Shown piece after piece: positions 16,511-25,299 of a DNA stretch of 64,000 bases. Location of the stretch: NCBI RefSeq assembly GCF_005222805.1, contig NZ_STGC01000002.1:261836-325835 (forward strand), read 5' to 3'. The notes below the pieces were generated by a model that was not told where the DNA came from, made no database searches, and saw nothing but the letters and a program-made list of their open reading frames with translations. Numbering within the stretch: the first letter of the stretch is position 1; the number at the start of each line of letters is the position of its first letter. The stretch is from Devosia sp. FKR38 (GTDB lineage Bacteria; Pseudomonadota; Alphaproteobacteria; Rhizobiales; Devosiaceae). The position numbers were made by a program, and so were the translations under genes.

Positions 16511-17767
16511 CTAGAAGCCGTAGTTGCCGTTCTTCTCGATATCGGCGTCGATCTCGTCGACGGCAGCATCGAGGGTTTCGCCGACGTCTGCGCCATTGGC
16601 GATGTCAGCCAGCGCCTTTTCGAACACCTTGGCCGCCACGACATAGCCCGGGGTTGCCGGGCGCAGCAGCGCCTGCTTGGCCGAGAGTTCGTAGAAGGCT
16701 TCCATCGGGCCGCCGGCCTTGTAGTTGATCGAGGCGGCTGCCGAGGCCGGCGTCGGCGGGATCAGGCCGATGCCATCGGAGAAGGCGGTGAGGTATTTGT
16801 CCTGCAGCGCGAACGCGATGAAGGCGGAAGCGCCTTCTGGATGTTCGGACTTGGCCGAGACGCCAAACTGCCAGGAGGCGGCGCCGATCTTGGGGCCATT
16901 GCCGAAGTCGGGGGCCGGCAGGAAGATGGCGTCGTCGAAGGCGGTCAGGGCGCCCAGCGCGGCCCAGTTGCCGTTCCAGGAGAAGGCATATTTGCCATTG
17001 GCAAAGCCGGAGTCGCGGTCGGCCGGGTCCTGGGCGAGCGGGGAATAGCCCTCGGTGAACAGGCTCTGCCACCAAGCGCCGAATTCAAGAGCCGCATCGC
17101 CATTGAGCACGCCCTCGGCCGTGGTGTAGCTGGTGCGGTCGATGATATCGCCGCCAAAGCTCTGCAGGAACGGCGAGAAGGCGTAGGGATACCATTCGCC
17201 GGTCCAGGCCATGCCCGGATCGAAGGCGAATTCGAACTTGCCCGAGGCCTTGGCAGCGTCGAGCGCGGCCATGAACTCGTCCTTGGTCCAGGGCGCATCG
17301 ACCGTGGGGGTGCGCAGGCCGAGCTCTTCGAGCGTGGACTTGCGGGTGACCATGGCCACCGCCGCGTCCCACAGGCCGATGGAATAGAGCTTGCCATCCC
17401 AGATGCCCTTGGTGCCGGGCAGGAAGTCGGCGATCTTGGCTTCGTCGATGGTCAGGGGCTGCAGATAGCCCGACCAGGCCCAATTGGGCATCACGGGACC
17501 ATCGACATCGAGGATGTCGGGCAGATTGCCGGCCAGGGCGCCCGCCACGACGCTGTCGTTATAGGCGGCCTGGGGGAAGCTCTCGAGCTTGACCGCCCAG
17601 TCGGACTGGCTGGCGTTGAAGTCGCTGACGATCTGGCCGATAATCTTGGCTTCAACTTCATTGCCCGCGCCGTGATACCACAGCGAGAGTTCCGTCTGCG
17701 CCATTGCCGTGCTGCTGAGCAGTGCGCTGCCAAGCAGCACCCCTGCCAATACCGTGAACTTGCCCAT
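16511..17767 (-). CDS. Sugar ABC transporter solute-binding protein
   Basis: 418 residues. Signal peptide MGKFTVLAGVLLGSALLSSTAMA with cleavage probably after AMA, then the extracellular solute-binding fold of family 1 (TELSLWYHGAGNEVEAKIIGQIVSDFNAS). ATG 17767 is decided by GGGAGGAA just upstream. Starts 2 nt after the lacI-type stop and is followed by a strong hairpin, the usual arrangement for higher binding-protein output. The family indicates a mono- or oligosaccharide; the exact sugar is not readable. Confidence 0.93.
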   Translation of the reverse strand: MGKFTVLAGVLLGSALLSSTAMAQTELSLWYHGAGNEVEAKIIGQIVSDFNASQSDWAVKLESFPQAAYNDSVVAGALAGNLPDILDVDGPVMPNWAWSGYLQPLTIDEAKIADFLPGTKGIWDGKLYSIGLWDAAVAMVTRKSTLEELGLRTPTVDAPWTKDEFMAALDAAKASGKFEFAFDPGMAWTGEWYPYAFSPFLQSFGGDIIDRTSYTTAEGVLNGDAALEFGAWWQSLFTEGYSPLAQDPADRDSGFANGKYAFSWNGNWAALGALTAFDDAIFLPAPDFGNGPKIGAASWQFGVSAKSEHPEGASAFIAFALQDKYLTAFSDGIGLIPPTPASAAASINYKAGGPMEAFYELSAKQALLRPATPGYVVAAKVFEKALADIANGADVGETLDAAVDEIDADIEKNGNYGF

Positions 17768-17769
17768 GG

Positions 17770-18852
17770 TTATTCCTCCCTGACGATCTTGAGCTGAGAC
17801 ACATTGTTGGGGCGGCGGTCGGTGACCGAGCCGCGCCATTGAACCGGACCCGCGACGATCGAGGGGGCCAGATCTTCCCGGCCTTCGCCGGAAATCAGGC
17901 CAATCAGGCGCTGCGCCGCGCGCACGCCCATGGCCGTATAGGGCAGTTCCACCGTGGTGAGCGGCGGATAGAGCGTCTCGGCGATGACGCGGTAATTGTC
18001 ATAGCCGGCGACCGAGATCTCGCTGGGCACCAGCAGGCCGCGCGAGCGCAGGATGCCATAGACCTTGAGCGCCAGCCGGTCGTTGCCGCAGCAGAATACG
18101 GTGGGCGGCACGGGCAGGCGCAGCATGCGGTCGATGGCGTCCCAGAGCACCTGGGTCTCGCCATCGGGATTGATCAGCTCGCCGCATTGCACCAGGGACG
18201 CGTCATAAGGCAGATGCGCCTCGGCCAGGGCGTCGCGATAGCCGGCCTTGCGCAGGCCGGTGGCAACGATGTCCTCGCGCAGCGTCAGATAGGCGATGCG
18301 CTCATGGCCAGCGGCGATGAGCCGGGCCACCAGATCATGCTGGCCGCGCCGGTCATCGGGCAGCACGGCCGGGGTGCCTGCATCGTCAAAGCAATTGGCC
18401 AGCACCATGGGCACATCGTCGGGCAGGCGCGGCAACTGCACCTTCTGGTGATATTCAGCAACATAGATCAGGCCCTCGACGCGGTGGCGCACAAAGGTCT
18501 CGATCAAATGGGGCACGCGGTCGCGCTGGCCGCCAGAGTCGGCGATCATCAGCGTCTTGCCGCTCAGCCCGATGATCTGCTGGATGCCCTGCACCAGCAT
18601 GAGTTCGGGCAGGCCGGCGACCTGGACATTTTCGGTGGGTGCGGAGATGGCGCCGGTGATCAGGCCGATCAGGCCCGAGCGGTTGGAGCGCATCATGCGG
18701 GCGGCGTTGGAGGGCACATAGCCCAGTTCAGCCATGGCGGCATTGACCGCGTCGCGCGTCTTGTCGCCGACGGGCGCGTCGCCATTGAGCACGCGGCTGA
18801 CCGTCTTGGGGGACACATTGGCGGCTTTCGCCACATCATAAATGGTTGCCAT
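17770..18852 (-). CDS. LacI-family repressor of the sugar ABC operon
   Basis: 360 residues. N-terminal LacI headpiece MATIYDVAKAANVSPKTVSRVLNGDAPVGDKTRDAVNAAMAELGYVPSNAARMM, then the periplasmic-binding-protein-like effector domain. ATG 18852 is chosen because GGAGG lies 5 nt upstream; a GTG two codons earlier would overlap it. First gene of its own operon with tandem operators 29 nt upstream, so it should repress itself together with the transport genes and be released by a sugar. Confidence 0.92.
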   Translation of the reverse strand: MATIYDVAKAANVSPKTVSRVLNGDAPVGDKTRDAVNAAMAELGYVPSNAARMMRSNRSGLIGLITGAISAPTENVQVAGLPELMLVQGIQQIIGLSGKTLMIADSGGQRDRVPHLIETFVRHRVEGLIYVAEYHQKVQLPRLPDDVPMVLANCFDDAGTPAVLPDDRRGQHDLVARLIAAGHERIAYLTLREDIVATGLRKAGYRDALAEAHLPYDASLVQCGELINPDGETQVLWDAIDRMLRLPVPPTVFCCGNDRLALKVYGILRSRGLLVPSEISVAGYDNYRVIAETLYPPLTTVELPYTAMGVRAAQRLIGLISGEGREDLAPSIVAGPVQWRGSVTDRRPNNVSQLKIVREE

Positions 18853-18880
18853 CGACACCTCCGGAGGTCATGCTCAGCTT

Positions 18881-18910
18881 ATGACACCGATGTCATGACA
18901 CCGATGTCAT
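18881..18910. promoter_or_regulatory. Two abutting LacI-type operators
   Basis: TGACACCGATGTCA occurs twice with no gap (18882-18895 and 18896-18909). Each copy fits the LacI-family pattern TG-N2-A-N-CG-N-T-N2-CA and is a dyad around the central CG. The pair precedes the lacI-type gene and its operon, and occurs nowhere else that I noticed in the window. Confidence 0.75.
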
Positions 18911-18967
18911 ACGACGACGCCGTTCCGGGAGTCAAGCGCGGGCGGCGGACGGATTTGCCGAATGCGA

Positions 18968-19945
18968 TCAGGGTCGCGGCGGAAAGGCCTCGTCGGGACC
19001 GGCCCAGGCCACCGCATTCTCATGGCGCTGGATGGTGTGCTTGAGATCGCCGAAGACGCGGATCACATGCTGGGAGAAGCGCTCGGCGGCGGGCGAGCGC
19101 GGACTATCGAGCCGGCGCAGAATGCCCAGCGAGCGGTCGGGCTGGGGAATGGCGAAGGGCAGCACGGTGACGCGATTGTCCTTGCGCAGGGCGAACAGCA
19201 CGGAGAAGGGCAGCACGGCCAGCGCGTCCGAATCGGCGAGGAAATTGACCACCGACATCAGCGAGCCGCCCGAATAGCGGATATTGAGCTCGGACAGACC
19301 GATGCTGAGCAGGATCATCTGCAGGTCCGTGAGCAAAGGCGAACCCGGCAGCGGCGCGATCCAGGGAAAGGCGGCCAGATCTGTGGCCTGGGGATGGGGC
19401 CGCTTGAGCAGGGGATGGCCGGTCCGGCAGGCGACGACATTGCGCCCGGGCAGGATGTCGATGAACTCATAGGCGCCGCCCGGATGGGCCGAGCCAATGG
19501 GCACAATGCCGATATCGATCAGCCGCGCATCGAGCGAGGAGACCAGATCGGGCAGATTGCCATAGCTCTGCTGCACCGTGATCTCGGGCTCGTCGCGATG
19601 GAAGCTGGCGATCATCTGGCTGACCAGGGCATCCATGAAAAAGGGCACGCCGCCGACGCGGACCATGCCGCTGGTGCCCTTGAGGTGCCCCTGCACCGCA
19701 TCGGTGGCGCGGCGGGAGGCGGTGAGAATGGCGCGGCCGTGAACGGCCAGTTGCGTGCCCAGCGTCGTCGCCTGCAGCGGGCGCCGGCCGCGCAGGAACA
19801 ACGGCTCGCCCACGCGCGCCTCCAGCATGGAGAGCGAGCGGCTCACTGCCGATTGCGTCATGCCCAAGAGCGCGGCGCCCTCCGACACCCCACCGGCATC
19901 GAGCACCGCGGCCAGCTGCATCAGGTGGCGCTCATTCAGCTTCAT
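18968..19945 (-). CDS. LysR-type regulator, paralogue 1 of a pair
   Basis: 325 residues. Winged HTH at ~1-62 (MKLNERHLMQLAAVLDAGGVSEGAALLGMTQSAVSRSLSMLEARVGEPLF), co-inducer domain from ~92. It is clearly paralogous to the LysR protein encoded at 21797-22747: both begin MKL-x-x-RHL and share VR(V/I)GG-x-P-x-FMD and a QSYG segment. It is divergent from the ring-cleaving dioxygenase gene, its probable target. A dyad overlaps its start codon. The inducer is likely a ring-cleavage substrate or product (inference). Confidence 0.88.
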   Translation of the reverse strand: MKLNERHLMQLAAVLDAGGVSEGAALLGMTQSAVSRSLSMLEARVGEPLFLRGRRPLQATTLGTQLAVHGRAILTASRRATDAVQGHLKGTSGMVRVGGVPFFMDALVSQMIASFHRDEPEITVQQSYGNLPDLVSSLDARLIDIGIVPIGSAHPGGAYEFIDILPGRNVVACRTGHPLLKRPHPQATDLAAFPWIAPLPGSPLLTDLQMILLSIGLSELNIRYSGGSLMSVVNFLADSDALAVLPFSVLFALRKDNRVTVLPFAIPQPDRSLGILRRLDSPRSPAAERFSQHVIRVFGDLKHTIQRHENAVAWAGPDEAFPPRP

Positions 19946-19958
19946 AGCAAAATGCTAT
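19944..19958. promoter_or_regulatory. LysR-type dyad overlapping the regulator start codon
   Basis: ATAGCA-AAA-TGCTAT, a perfect 6-3-6 inverted repeat with the T-N11-A core of LysR boxes. It begins in the ATG of the minus-strand LysR gene and lies 212 nt before the dioxygenase ATG. Position and symmetry suggest autoregulation and divergent activation. Confidence 0.55.
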
Positions 19959-20169
19959 AATCGCTATCGCAACATTCATCAAGACCGGCCCCGCCGCGTG
20001 CCAAGTTGAAGCCGGGCGGGGAGGCCCTTTCAGCAGGACGCGGGGCGATCGCGGGCGCAATGGTGGGCGGACCGCCGCCAGCTTGCTTGGTTCGCGATCA
20101 TCCCAGACAGTCCCAATCGTGCGCCCGGTCCTGTGGTCGAGCGCAGTTCATGCCAGGAAGGAGCTCATT

Positions 20170-21129
20170 ATGAGTGGCATCAGCGGTTATCATCACCTGA
20201 CATTGTCGACCGACGGCGCGCAGGAGGATTTCGACTTCTACACCAAGACTCTGGGGCTGCATTCGGTGAAGCGCACCGTGCTGTTCGATGGTGTGCTGCC
20301 GGTCTATCACCTCTATTACGGCTCGCCCGATGGCGATGCCTCGACCATCATCACCACCTTTCCGTTCCGCAAGCCGGGCGTGTTCGGCCGTCGTGGCACC
20401 AATCAGTCGCGCGCCATCCTGCAGGCCATTCCGGTGGGGGCCGCCGATTTCTGGGTCGACCGGCTCAATGGCCGCGGTATCCCGGCGCAGAAGGTGACGC
20501 GCTTTGGCACCGAGCGGGTGATTTTCGCCCATCCCTGCGGCATTGCCCATGAGCTGGTGGAGAGCGACAGCGACCGGCGCGAGCCGATCACCAATGCGGC
20601 CCAGGGCATTGGTCGCGACCAGGGCATCAAGGGCATCTATGGCAGTGTGGTGGCCACTACCGACAAATCGGCCATGAACGACTTCCTGACCATCGCTTTG
20701 CCGCTGGAGCTGGAATCGCGCACCGATGACGGCGACGTCTATCGCGTGCCCGATTCCAGCGGCGTCATCCAGCGCGTCGAGGTCATCACAGATCGCGAGA
20801 GCCCGCAGGGCACCTGGACGCTGGCTGGCGGCACCATCCACCATCTGGCGCTCAACACCGGCGACGAGGAGAGCCAGCTCAAGCTGCGGGCGCATATCGA
20901 GGGCCTGGGCTTCACCGACATCTCCGAGCAGAAGGACCGCAACTACTTCAAGTCCTGCTATGTCCGCTCGCCGGGCGGCGCGCTGTTCGAGCTGGCCTGG
21001 ACCACGCCGCAGGGCTGGACCATTGACGAGCCGGCCGGCGAAATCGGCAAGACGCTGGTGTTTCCACCGTGGTTCAAGGACCGCGAGGCCGAATTGCGCG
21101 AGGGCCTGGAACAGGCGGACTTCGTCTGA
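20170..21129 (+). CDS. VOC-fold ring-cleaving dioxygenase (PcpA/LinE/MhqO family)
   Basis: 319 residues, two vicinal-oxygen-chelate modules. The pattern YHHLTLSTDGAQEDFDFYTKTLGL...VKRTVLFDG..PVYHLYYG closely follows PcpA (2,6-dichlorohydroquinone 1,2-dioxygenase) and LinE. Fe(II) ligands map to His9, His225 (or His224, TIHHLALN) and Glu274 (LFELAW). These enzymes open para-diols: hydroquinone gives 4-hydroxymuconic semialdehyde, chlorohydroquinones give maleylacetates. ATG 20170 has GGAG upstream; the frame is open before it. The next gene starts inside its stop codon. Confidence 0.85.
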   Translation: MSGISGYHHLTLSTDGAQEDFDFYTKTLGLHSVKRTVLFDGVLPVYHLYYGSPDGDASTIITTFPFRKPGVFGRRGTNQSRAILQAIPVGAADFWVDRLNGRGIPAQKVTRFGTERVIFAHPCGIAHELVESDSDRREPITNAAQGIGRDQGIKGIYGSVVATTDKSAMNDFLTIALPLELESRTDDGDVYRVPDSSGVIQRVEVITDRESPQGTWTLAGGTIHHLALNTGDEESQLKLRAHIEGLGFTDISEQKDRNYFKSCYVRSPGGALFELAWTTPQGWTIDEPAGEIGKTLVFPPWFKDREAELREGLEQADFV

Positions 21130-21785
21130 TGGCGGCGGCGGCCGGCCTGCGGCTGGGGGCGACCGGCTCCGGGGTCAGGGCGCTCTGCGTCCTGGTCCAT
21201 GGCCGCGGCCAGTCGCCCGAGGAAATGATCCGGCTGATCCTGCAGCGCTTGGACGCGCCGGATGTGACCTTCGCCCTGCCCCGCGCGGCGCGCGGCGCCT
21301 GGTATGATGCGCGCGCGGTCGATCCGCTCACCGGGCAGACCCGCGATCAGCTGGGCGAAGCGCTGCAGCAGCTGACCACCGAGATCGCCAGCCTGCGCCA
21401 TGACTATCCGGATGTGCCGCTGCTGCTGGCCGGGTTCTCGCAGGGCGCGTGCCTGTCGATCGAGCATGTCTGCCGCGGGCTGCACCTGCCCGATGCGCTT
21501 CTGGCGCTGACGGGCTGCCGGGTGGGCACGCCCGATTGCGACCGCCCCGATGCGGCGCCGGCGGGCCTGCCGATCTATCTCAGCGGCAGCGACGGCGATC
21601 CCTGGATTCCGCTGCAGGCCATGCTGGAGGCTGCCCGCAGCCTGGGCGGGCAAGGCACCAATCTGCGCGCCGATGTGTTCCCGGGACGGGGCCATGAGGC
21701 CTGCGATGCCGAGATCGCCATGATGGCGGGCATGCTCGCCGATCTGGCGGCGGGACGGTCGCCGAGGTTCGGCGCGGCGCGATGA
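21129..21785 (+). CDS. Alpha/beta-hydrolase, MhqD/phospholipase-carboxylesterase type
   Basis: 218 residues. Nucleophile elbow GFSQGACLS (Ser ~110), oxyanion segment VLVHGRGQSPEEM near the N-terminus and a C-terminal GRGHEA histidine make the triad. This is the small-esterase family that includes MhqD, found beside MhqO dioxygenases in Bacillus quinone-response operons. The start codon shares its first base with the dioxygenase stop, so the two are translated together. It is not a dienelactone hydrolase (no Cys nucleophile). Substrate unknown. Confidence 0.82.
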   Translation: MAAAAGLRLGATGSGVRALCVLVHGRGQSPEEMIRLILQRLDAPDVTFALPRAARGAWYDARAVDPLTGQTRDQLGEALQQLTTEIASLRHDYPDVPLLLAGFSQGACLSIEHVCRGLHLPDALLALTGCRVGTPDCDRPDAAPAGLPIYLSGSDGDPWIPLQAMLEAARSLGGQGTNLRADVFPGRGHEACDAEIAMMAGMLADLAAGRSPRFGAAR

Positions 21786-21796
21786 GCCCGGGCGCC

Positions 21797-22747
21797 TCAG
21801 TCCCGCCAGACGGTGTTCTGCTCATGCTGCTGGATGACGCGGCTGAGATTGCCGAATTCGGTCTCGATGAAGCGCCGGAAACGGCGCACGGTGGGATTGG
21901 CGGCCTCGGCGTCCCCGGTCAGGATCCCCAGCATGCGCTCGGGATGGCCGATGCGGATCGAGAGCGCGGCCAGCACCCGCTGCCGCCGCGCCATGAACAC
22001 CACCGAATAGGGCAGCACGGTCAGCGCGTCGGAATTGGACAGGATGGCCGTCATGGAGGCCAGCGTGCCGCCGGAAAAGGAAATCCGCGTATCATTGACG
22101 CCGATGTCGCGCAGGATATGGCGCATGTCCTCGTAAAGCGGGCTCGATGCGGGCGGCGCGATCCAGGGATAGGGGGCGATGTCGGCCAGCCGCAGCGGCC
22201 CCTTGCGCAGCAGGGGATGATGGCTGCCGCAGGCAATGACATTGCGCCCCGGCAGCACCGGCACGAACTGGAAGCCCTGCGGCAGTGCGGCCGGATTGGT
22301 GGGGCAGATGGCCACGTCGAGCCTGCCGGCGACCAGCTGGTGCATCAGCTCGGGCACATAGCCATAGGATTGCTCGATGCGCACCTGGGGATGGTTCTGC
22401 TGGAATTCGGCGATCAGCGTCGAGATGACGCCGTCCATGAACACCGGCGTGCCGCCGATGCGCACCATGCCGCGATGACCGGTGCGAAAGGTCGCCACGA
22501 TGGCCGAGGCGGTATTGCCGGCGGCCAGGATGCGCCGCCCCTCCCCGGCCAGGCTCAGGCAGAGCTCGGTGGGCACCAGGGGGCGCTTGTTCTTGTCGAA
22601 CAGTGGCGCGCCGATGCGGGCTTCGAGCATGGCCACGGTGCGCGACACGCTCGGTTGCGCCCGGCCAATGGCCTGGGCGCCTTCGGTCAGCCCACCGCTG
22701 TCCACGATGGCCGCCAGGATCTCGAGATGCCGCGGGTCAAGCTTCAT
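21797..22747 (-). CDS. LysR-type regulator, paralogue 2 of a pair
   Basis: 316 residues. HTH MKLDPRHLEILAAIVDSGGLTEGAQAIGRAQPSVSRTVAMLEARIGAPLF, then an effector domain with VRIGGTPVFMDGVISTLIAEFQQNHPQVRIEQSYG that parallels the first LysR protein. It converges on the hydrolase gene and is divergent from maleylacetate reductase, so it is the likely activator of the 22.85-31.3 kb operon. A dyad overlaps its start codon, as in the paralogue. Confidence 0.88.
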   Translation of the reverse strand: MKLDPRHLEILAAIVDSGGLTEGAQAIGRAQPSVSRTVAMLEARIGAPLFDKNKRPLVPTELCLSLAGEGRRILAAGNTASAIVATFRTGHRGMVRIGGTPVFMDGVISTLIAEFQQNHPQVRIEQSYGYVPELMHQLVAGRLDVAICPTNPAALPQGFQFVPVLPGRNVIACGSHHPLLRKGPLRLADIAPYPWIAPPASSPLYEDMRHILRDIGVNDTRISFSGGTLASMTAILSNSDALTVLPYSVVFMARRQRVLAALSIRIGHPERMLGILTGDAEAANPTVRRFRRFIETEFGNLSRVIQQHEQNTVWRD

Positions 22748-22760
22748 AACATAGAGTTAT
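22746..22760. promoter_or_regulatory. LysR-type dyad upstream of maleylacetate reductase gene
   Basis: ATAAC-ATAGA-GTTAT, a 5-5-5 inverted repeat with T-N11-A spacing. It begins in the ATG of the divergent LysR gene and lies 92 nt before the reductase start. Same placement as the dyad at the paralogous LysR gene, with a different sequence. Confidence 0.55.
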
Positions 22761-22851
22761 CTTATTTTACGCCAATCCGATCAAGCTGGTATGTCGATTG
22801 TGCCAAGCTGCAGCGGCCCGAACGACCCATTGGCGTGCGGGGGAGCGCATA

Positions 22852-23925
22852 ATGTCCCATTTCACCGCCAGCTTTGCTGCCCAGTTTGCCCCGGTCCGGG
22901 TGCGGTTCGGCGTCGGCATCCGCCGGCAGGTGAGCGAGGAGATCGCCCGCCTGGGCTGCAAGCGGGCGCTGGTGCTGTCAACGCCGCCGCAGGCCAGCCA
23001 GGCCATGGAAATGGCGCAGGATATTGGCGATCTGGCGGTGGGCGTGTTCACCCGCGCCACCATGCACACGCCCGTGGCGGTGACCGAAGAGGCCGTGGCG
23101 CATGCGCTCGCGGTGCGGGCCGATTGCCTGGTCGCCGTGGGCGGCGGCTCCACGACCGGGCTGGGCAAGGCCATTGCGCTGCGTACCGACCTGCCGCAGA
23201 TCGTGGTGCCCACCACCTATGCCGGTTCAGAGGCCACCAATATCCTGGGGCAGACCGACAATGGCATCAAGACGACGCTGACCGACGCCAGGGTGCAGCC
23301 CGAGGTCATTCTTTATGACGCCGAACTGGTGCGCAGCCTGCCCGTCGGCCTGACGGTGACCAGCGCGCTCAATGCCATGGCCCATGCCGCCGAGGGGCTG
23401 TATGCGCGTGACCGCAATCCGGTGTCGACGCTGTTGGCCATCGAGGGGCTGGAGGCCTTTGCCGAAGCGCTCGAACGGGTGGTGGCAGCGCCGGACGACC
23501 TTGAGGCACGCGGACGCACGCTTTATGGCGCCTGGCTCTGCGGCACCGTGCTGGGCCAGGTCGGCATGGCGCTGCACCACAAGCTCTGCCACACGCTGGG
23601 CGGCTCGTTTGACCTGCCGCATGCCGAAACCCATGCCGTGATGCTGCCCCATACCATCGCGTTCAATGCCCGTGCCGCGGCGCGGGAGCTCGCGCCGGTC
23701 GGCCGCATCTTCGGCATGGATGCGCCGGGGCGCGCGCTGCACGCCTTTGCGCACAAGCTCGGGGCGCCCATGGCGCTCCGCGATCTAGGACTGAACCAGA
23801 CCGATCTGGACAAGGCGGCGGAGATCGCCACGTCCAAGCCCTACTGGAACCCGCAGCCGGTGACGAAAGAGGACATCGCCACGCTGTTGGCTGCGGCCTG
23901 GAGGGGCGATCCGCCGGCATTCTGA
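22852..23925 (+). CDS. Maleylacetate reductase
   Basis: 357 residues of the iron-containing alcohol dehydrogenase family, in the clade of maleylacetate reductases (MacA/TfdF/PcpE). It reduces maleylacetate to 3-oxoadipate with NAD(P)H. The cofactor loop VAVGGGSTTGLGKAIALRTDLPQIVVPTTYAGSEAT (~97-132) and the HKLCHTLGGSFDLPHAETHAVMLPHT metal-site region (~244-269) are intact. ATG 22852 has GGGGGAG 7 nt upstream. It is the shared sink for hydroxyquinol and chlorohydroquinone cleavage. Confidence 0.92.
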   Translation: MSHFTASFAAQFAPVRVRFGVGIRRQVSEEIARLGCKRALVLSTPPQASQAMEMAQDIGDLAVGVFTRATMHTPVAVTEEAVAHALAVRADCLVAVGGGSTTGLGKAIALRTDLPQIVVPTTYAGSEATNILGQTDNGIKTTLTDARVQPEVILYDAELVRSLPVGLTVTSALNAMAHAAEGLYARDRNPVSTLLAIEGLEAFAEALERVVAAPDDLEARGRTLYGAWLCGTVLGQVGMALHHKLCHTLGGSFDLPHAETHAVMLPHTIAFNARAAARELAPVGRIFGMDAPGRALHAFAHKLGAPMALRDLGLNQTDLDKAAEIATSKPYWNPQPVTKEDIATLLAAAWRGDPPAF

Positions 23926-23966
23926 ACCCGCCGCAAGGCACATGTGATTTGGGAGGAGAACCAATC

Positions 23967-25241
23967 ATGATAACCCGTCGCAATCTGCTCAAGGGAACCG
24001 CTGCAACCGGCCTGGTTGCCGCTACGGGCGCGTTTCCCATGCCCGCCATTGCTCAGGGCGCCAAGATCCGGGTGGGCTATGTCAGCCCGCAATCGGGTCC
24101 GCTGGCCGCCTTTGCCGAGGCCGACAATTTCATCCTGTCCAACTTCGCCTCCAGCGAGGCGGCCAGCCAGTTCGAGATCATCGTCAAGGACAGCCAGTCC
24201 AATCCGAACCGCGCGGCCGAAGTGGCCCAGGAGCTGATCATCGACGACGAAGTCGATCTGATGATGGTGGCCTCAACGCCCGAAACCACCAATCCGGTGA
24301 CCACCACGGCGGAAGCCGAGGGCATTCCGCTGATCTCGACCATGGCGCCCTGGCAGCCCTGGTTCATCGGCCAGCAGGGCAATCCGGGCGATCCGGCCAG
24401 CTGGAAGCCGTTCAACTATGCCTTCCATTTCTTCTGGGGCCTGGAAGACGTCATTTCGGTCTTCACCAACATGTGGGGCCAGCTGGACACCAACAAGATC
24501 GTCGGCGGCCTGTTCCCCAATGATGCCGATGGCAATGCCTGGGGCGATCCGGCCAATGGCTTCCCGCCGGCGCTGGCCGAAAAGGGCTTCAGCATTTTCG
24601 ATCCGGGTCGCTACCAGAACCTGACCGATGATTTCTCGGCCCAGATCAGCGCCTTCCGCCAGGCCAATGCCGAGATCATCACCGGCGTGCCCATCCCGCC
24701 CGATTTCACCACCTTCTGGACCCAGGCCCGCCAGCAGGGCTTTGCGCCCAAGGCGGCCTCGATCGGCAAGGCCATTCTGTTCCCGCAGGCCGTCGAGGCC
24801 CTGGGCAACAGCGGGCACAATCTGTCGTCCGAAGTGTGGTGGTCGCCCAGCCATCCCTACAGTTCCTCGCTCAATGGCATGAGCTCGGCCGAGCTGGCCG
24901 CCGCCTATACGGACGCCACCGGCAAGCAGTGGACGCAGCCGATCGGCTTTGTGCATGCGCTGTTCGAAATGGCGGCCGATGTGATGGGCCGGGTCAGCGA
25001 CGTGGGTGACCGCGACGCCGTGGTGGCAGCCATTGCGGCCACCAATCTGCAGACCATCGTTGGTCCGGTGGTGTTCGACGGCAAGGGCCTGCCGCCCTTT
25101 GCGGCGACCAATGTGTGCAAGACGCCGCTGGTGGGGGGCCAGTGGCGCCTGCGCGACGGCGGCGGCTACGATCTGGTGATCGTGGACAACACCGGCTTTG
25201 ACAGCATCCCGACCGGCGGAAAGATGGAAGTCATTTCCTGA
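23967..25241 (+). CDS. Liv-type (HAAT) ABC substrate-binding protein with Tat signal
   Basis: 424 residues. N-terminus MITRRNLLKGTAATGLVAATGAFPMPAIA is a twin-arginine signal (RRNLLK) with cleavage after AIA. The mature part has the LivK/periplasmic-binding type I fold (KIRVGYVSPQSGPLAAFAEADNF). ATG 23967 follows GGGAGGAGAA by 6 nt. It heads the five-gene importer inserted between maleylacetate reductase and the aromatic hydroxylase genes, so the ligand is probably an aromatic or related acid, not an amino acid. Confidence 0.9.
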   Translation: MITRRNLLKGTAATGLVAATGAFPMPAIAQGAKIRVGYVSPQSGPLAAFAEADNFILSNFASSEAASQFEIIVKDSQSNPNRAAEVAQELIIDDEVDLMMVASTPETTNPVTTTAEAEGIPLISTMAPWQPWFIGQQGNPGDPASWKPFNYAFHFFWGLEDVISVFTNMWGQLDTNKIVGGLFPNDADGNAWGDPANGFPPALAEKGFSIFDPGRYQNLTDDFSAQISAFRQANAEIITGVPIPPDFTTFWTQARQQGFAPKAASIGKAILFPQAVEALGNSGHNLSSEVWWSPSHPYSSSLNGMSSAELAAAYTDATGKQWTQPIGFVHALFEMAADVMGRVSDVGDRDAVVAAIAATNLQTIVGPVVFDGKGLPPFAATNVCKTPLVGGQWRLRDGGGYDLVIVDNTGFDSIPTGGKMEVIS

Positions 25242-25299
25242 TCCGTCCGACAGCTGCCGGGCGTCCTCGGGCGCCCGGCTCATCGAGGTATTTCGTCTC

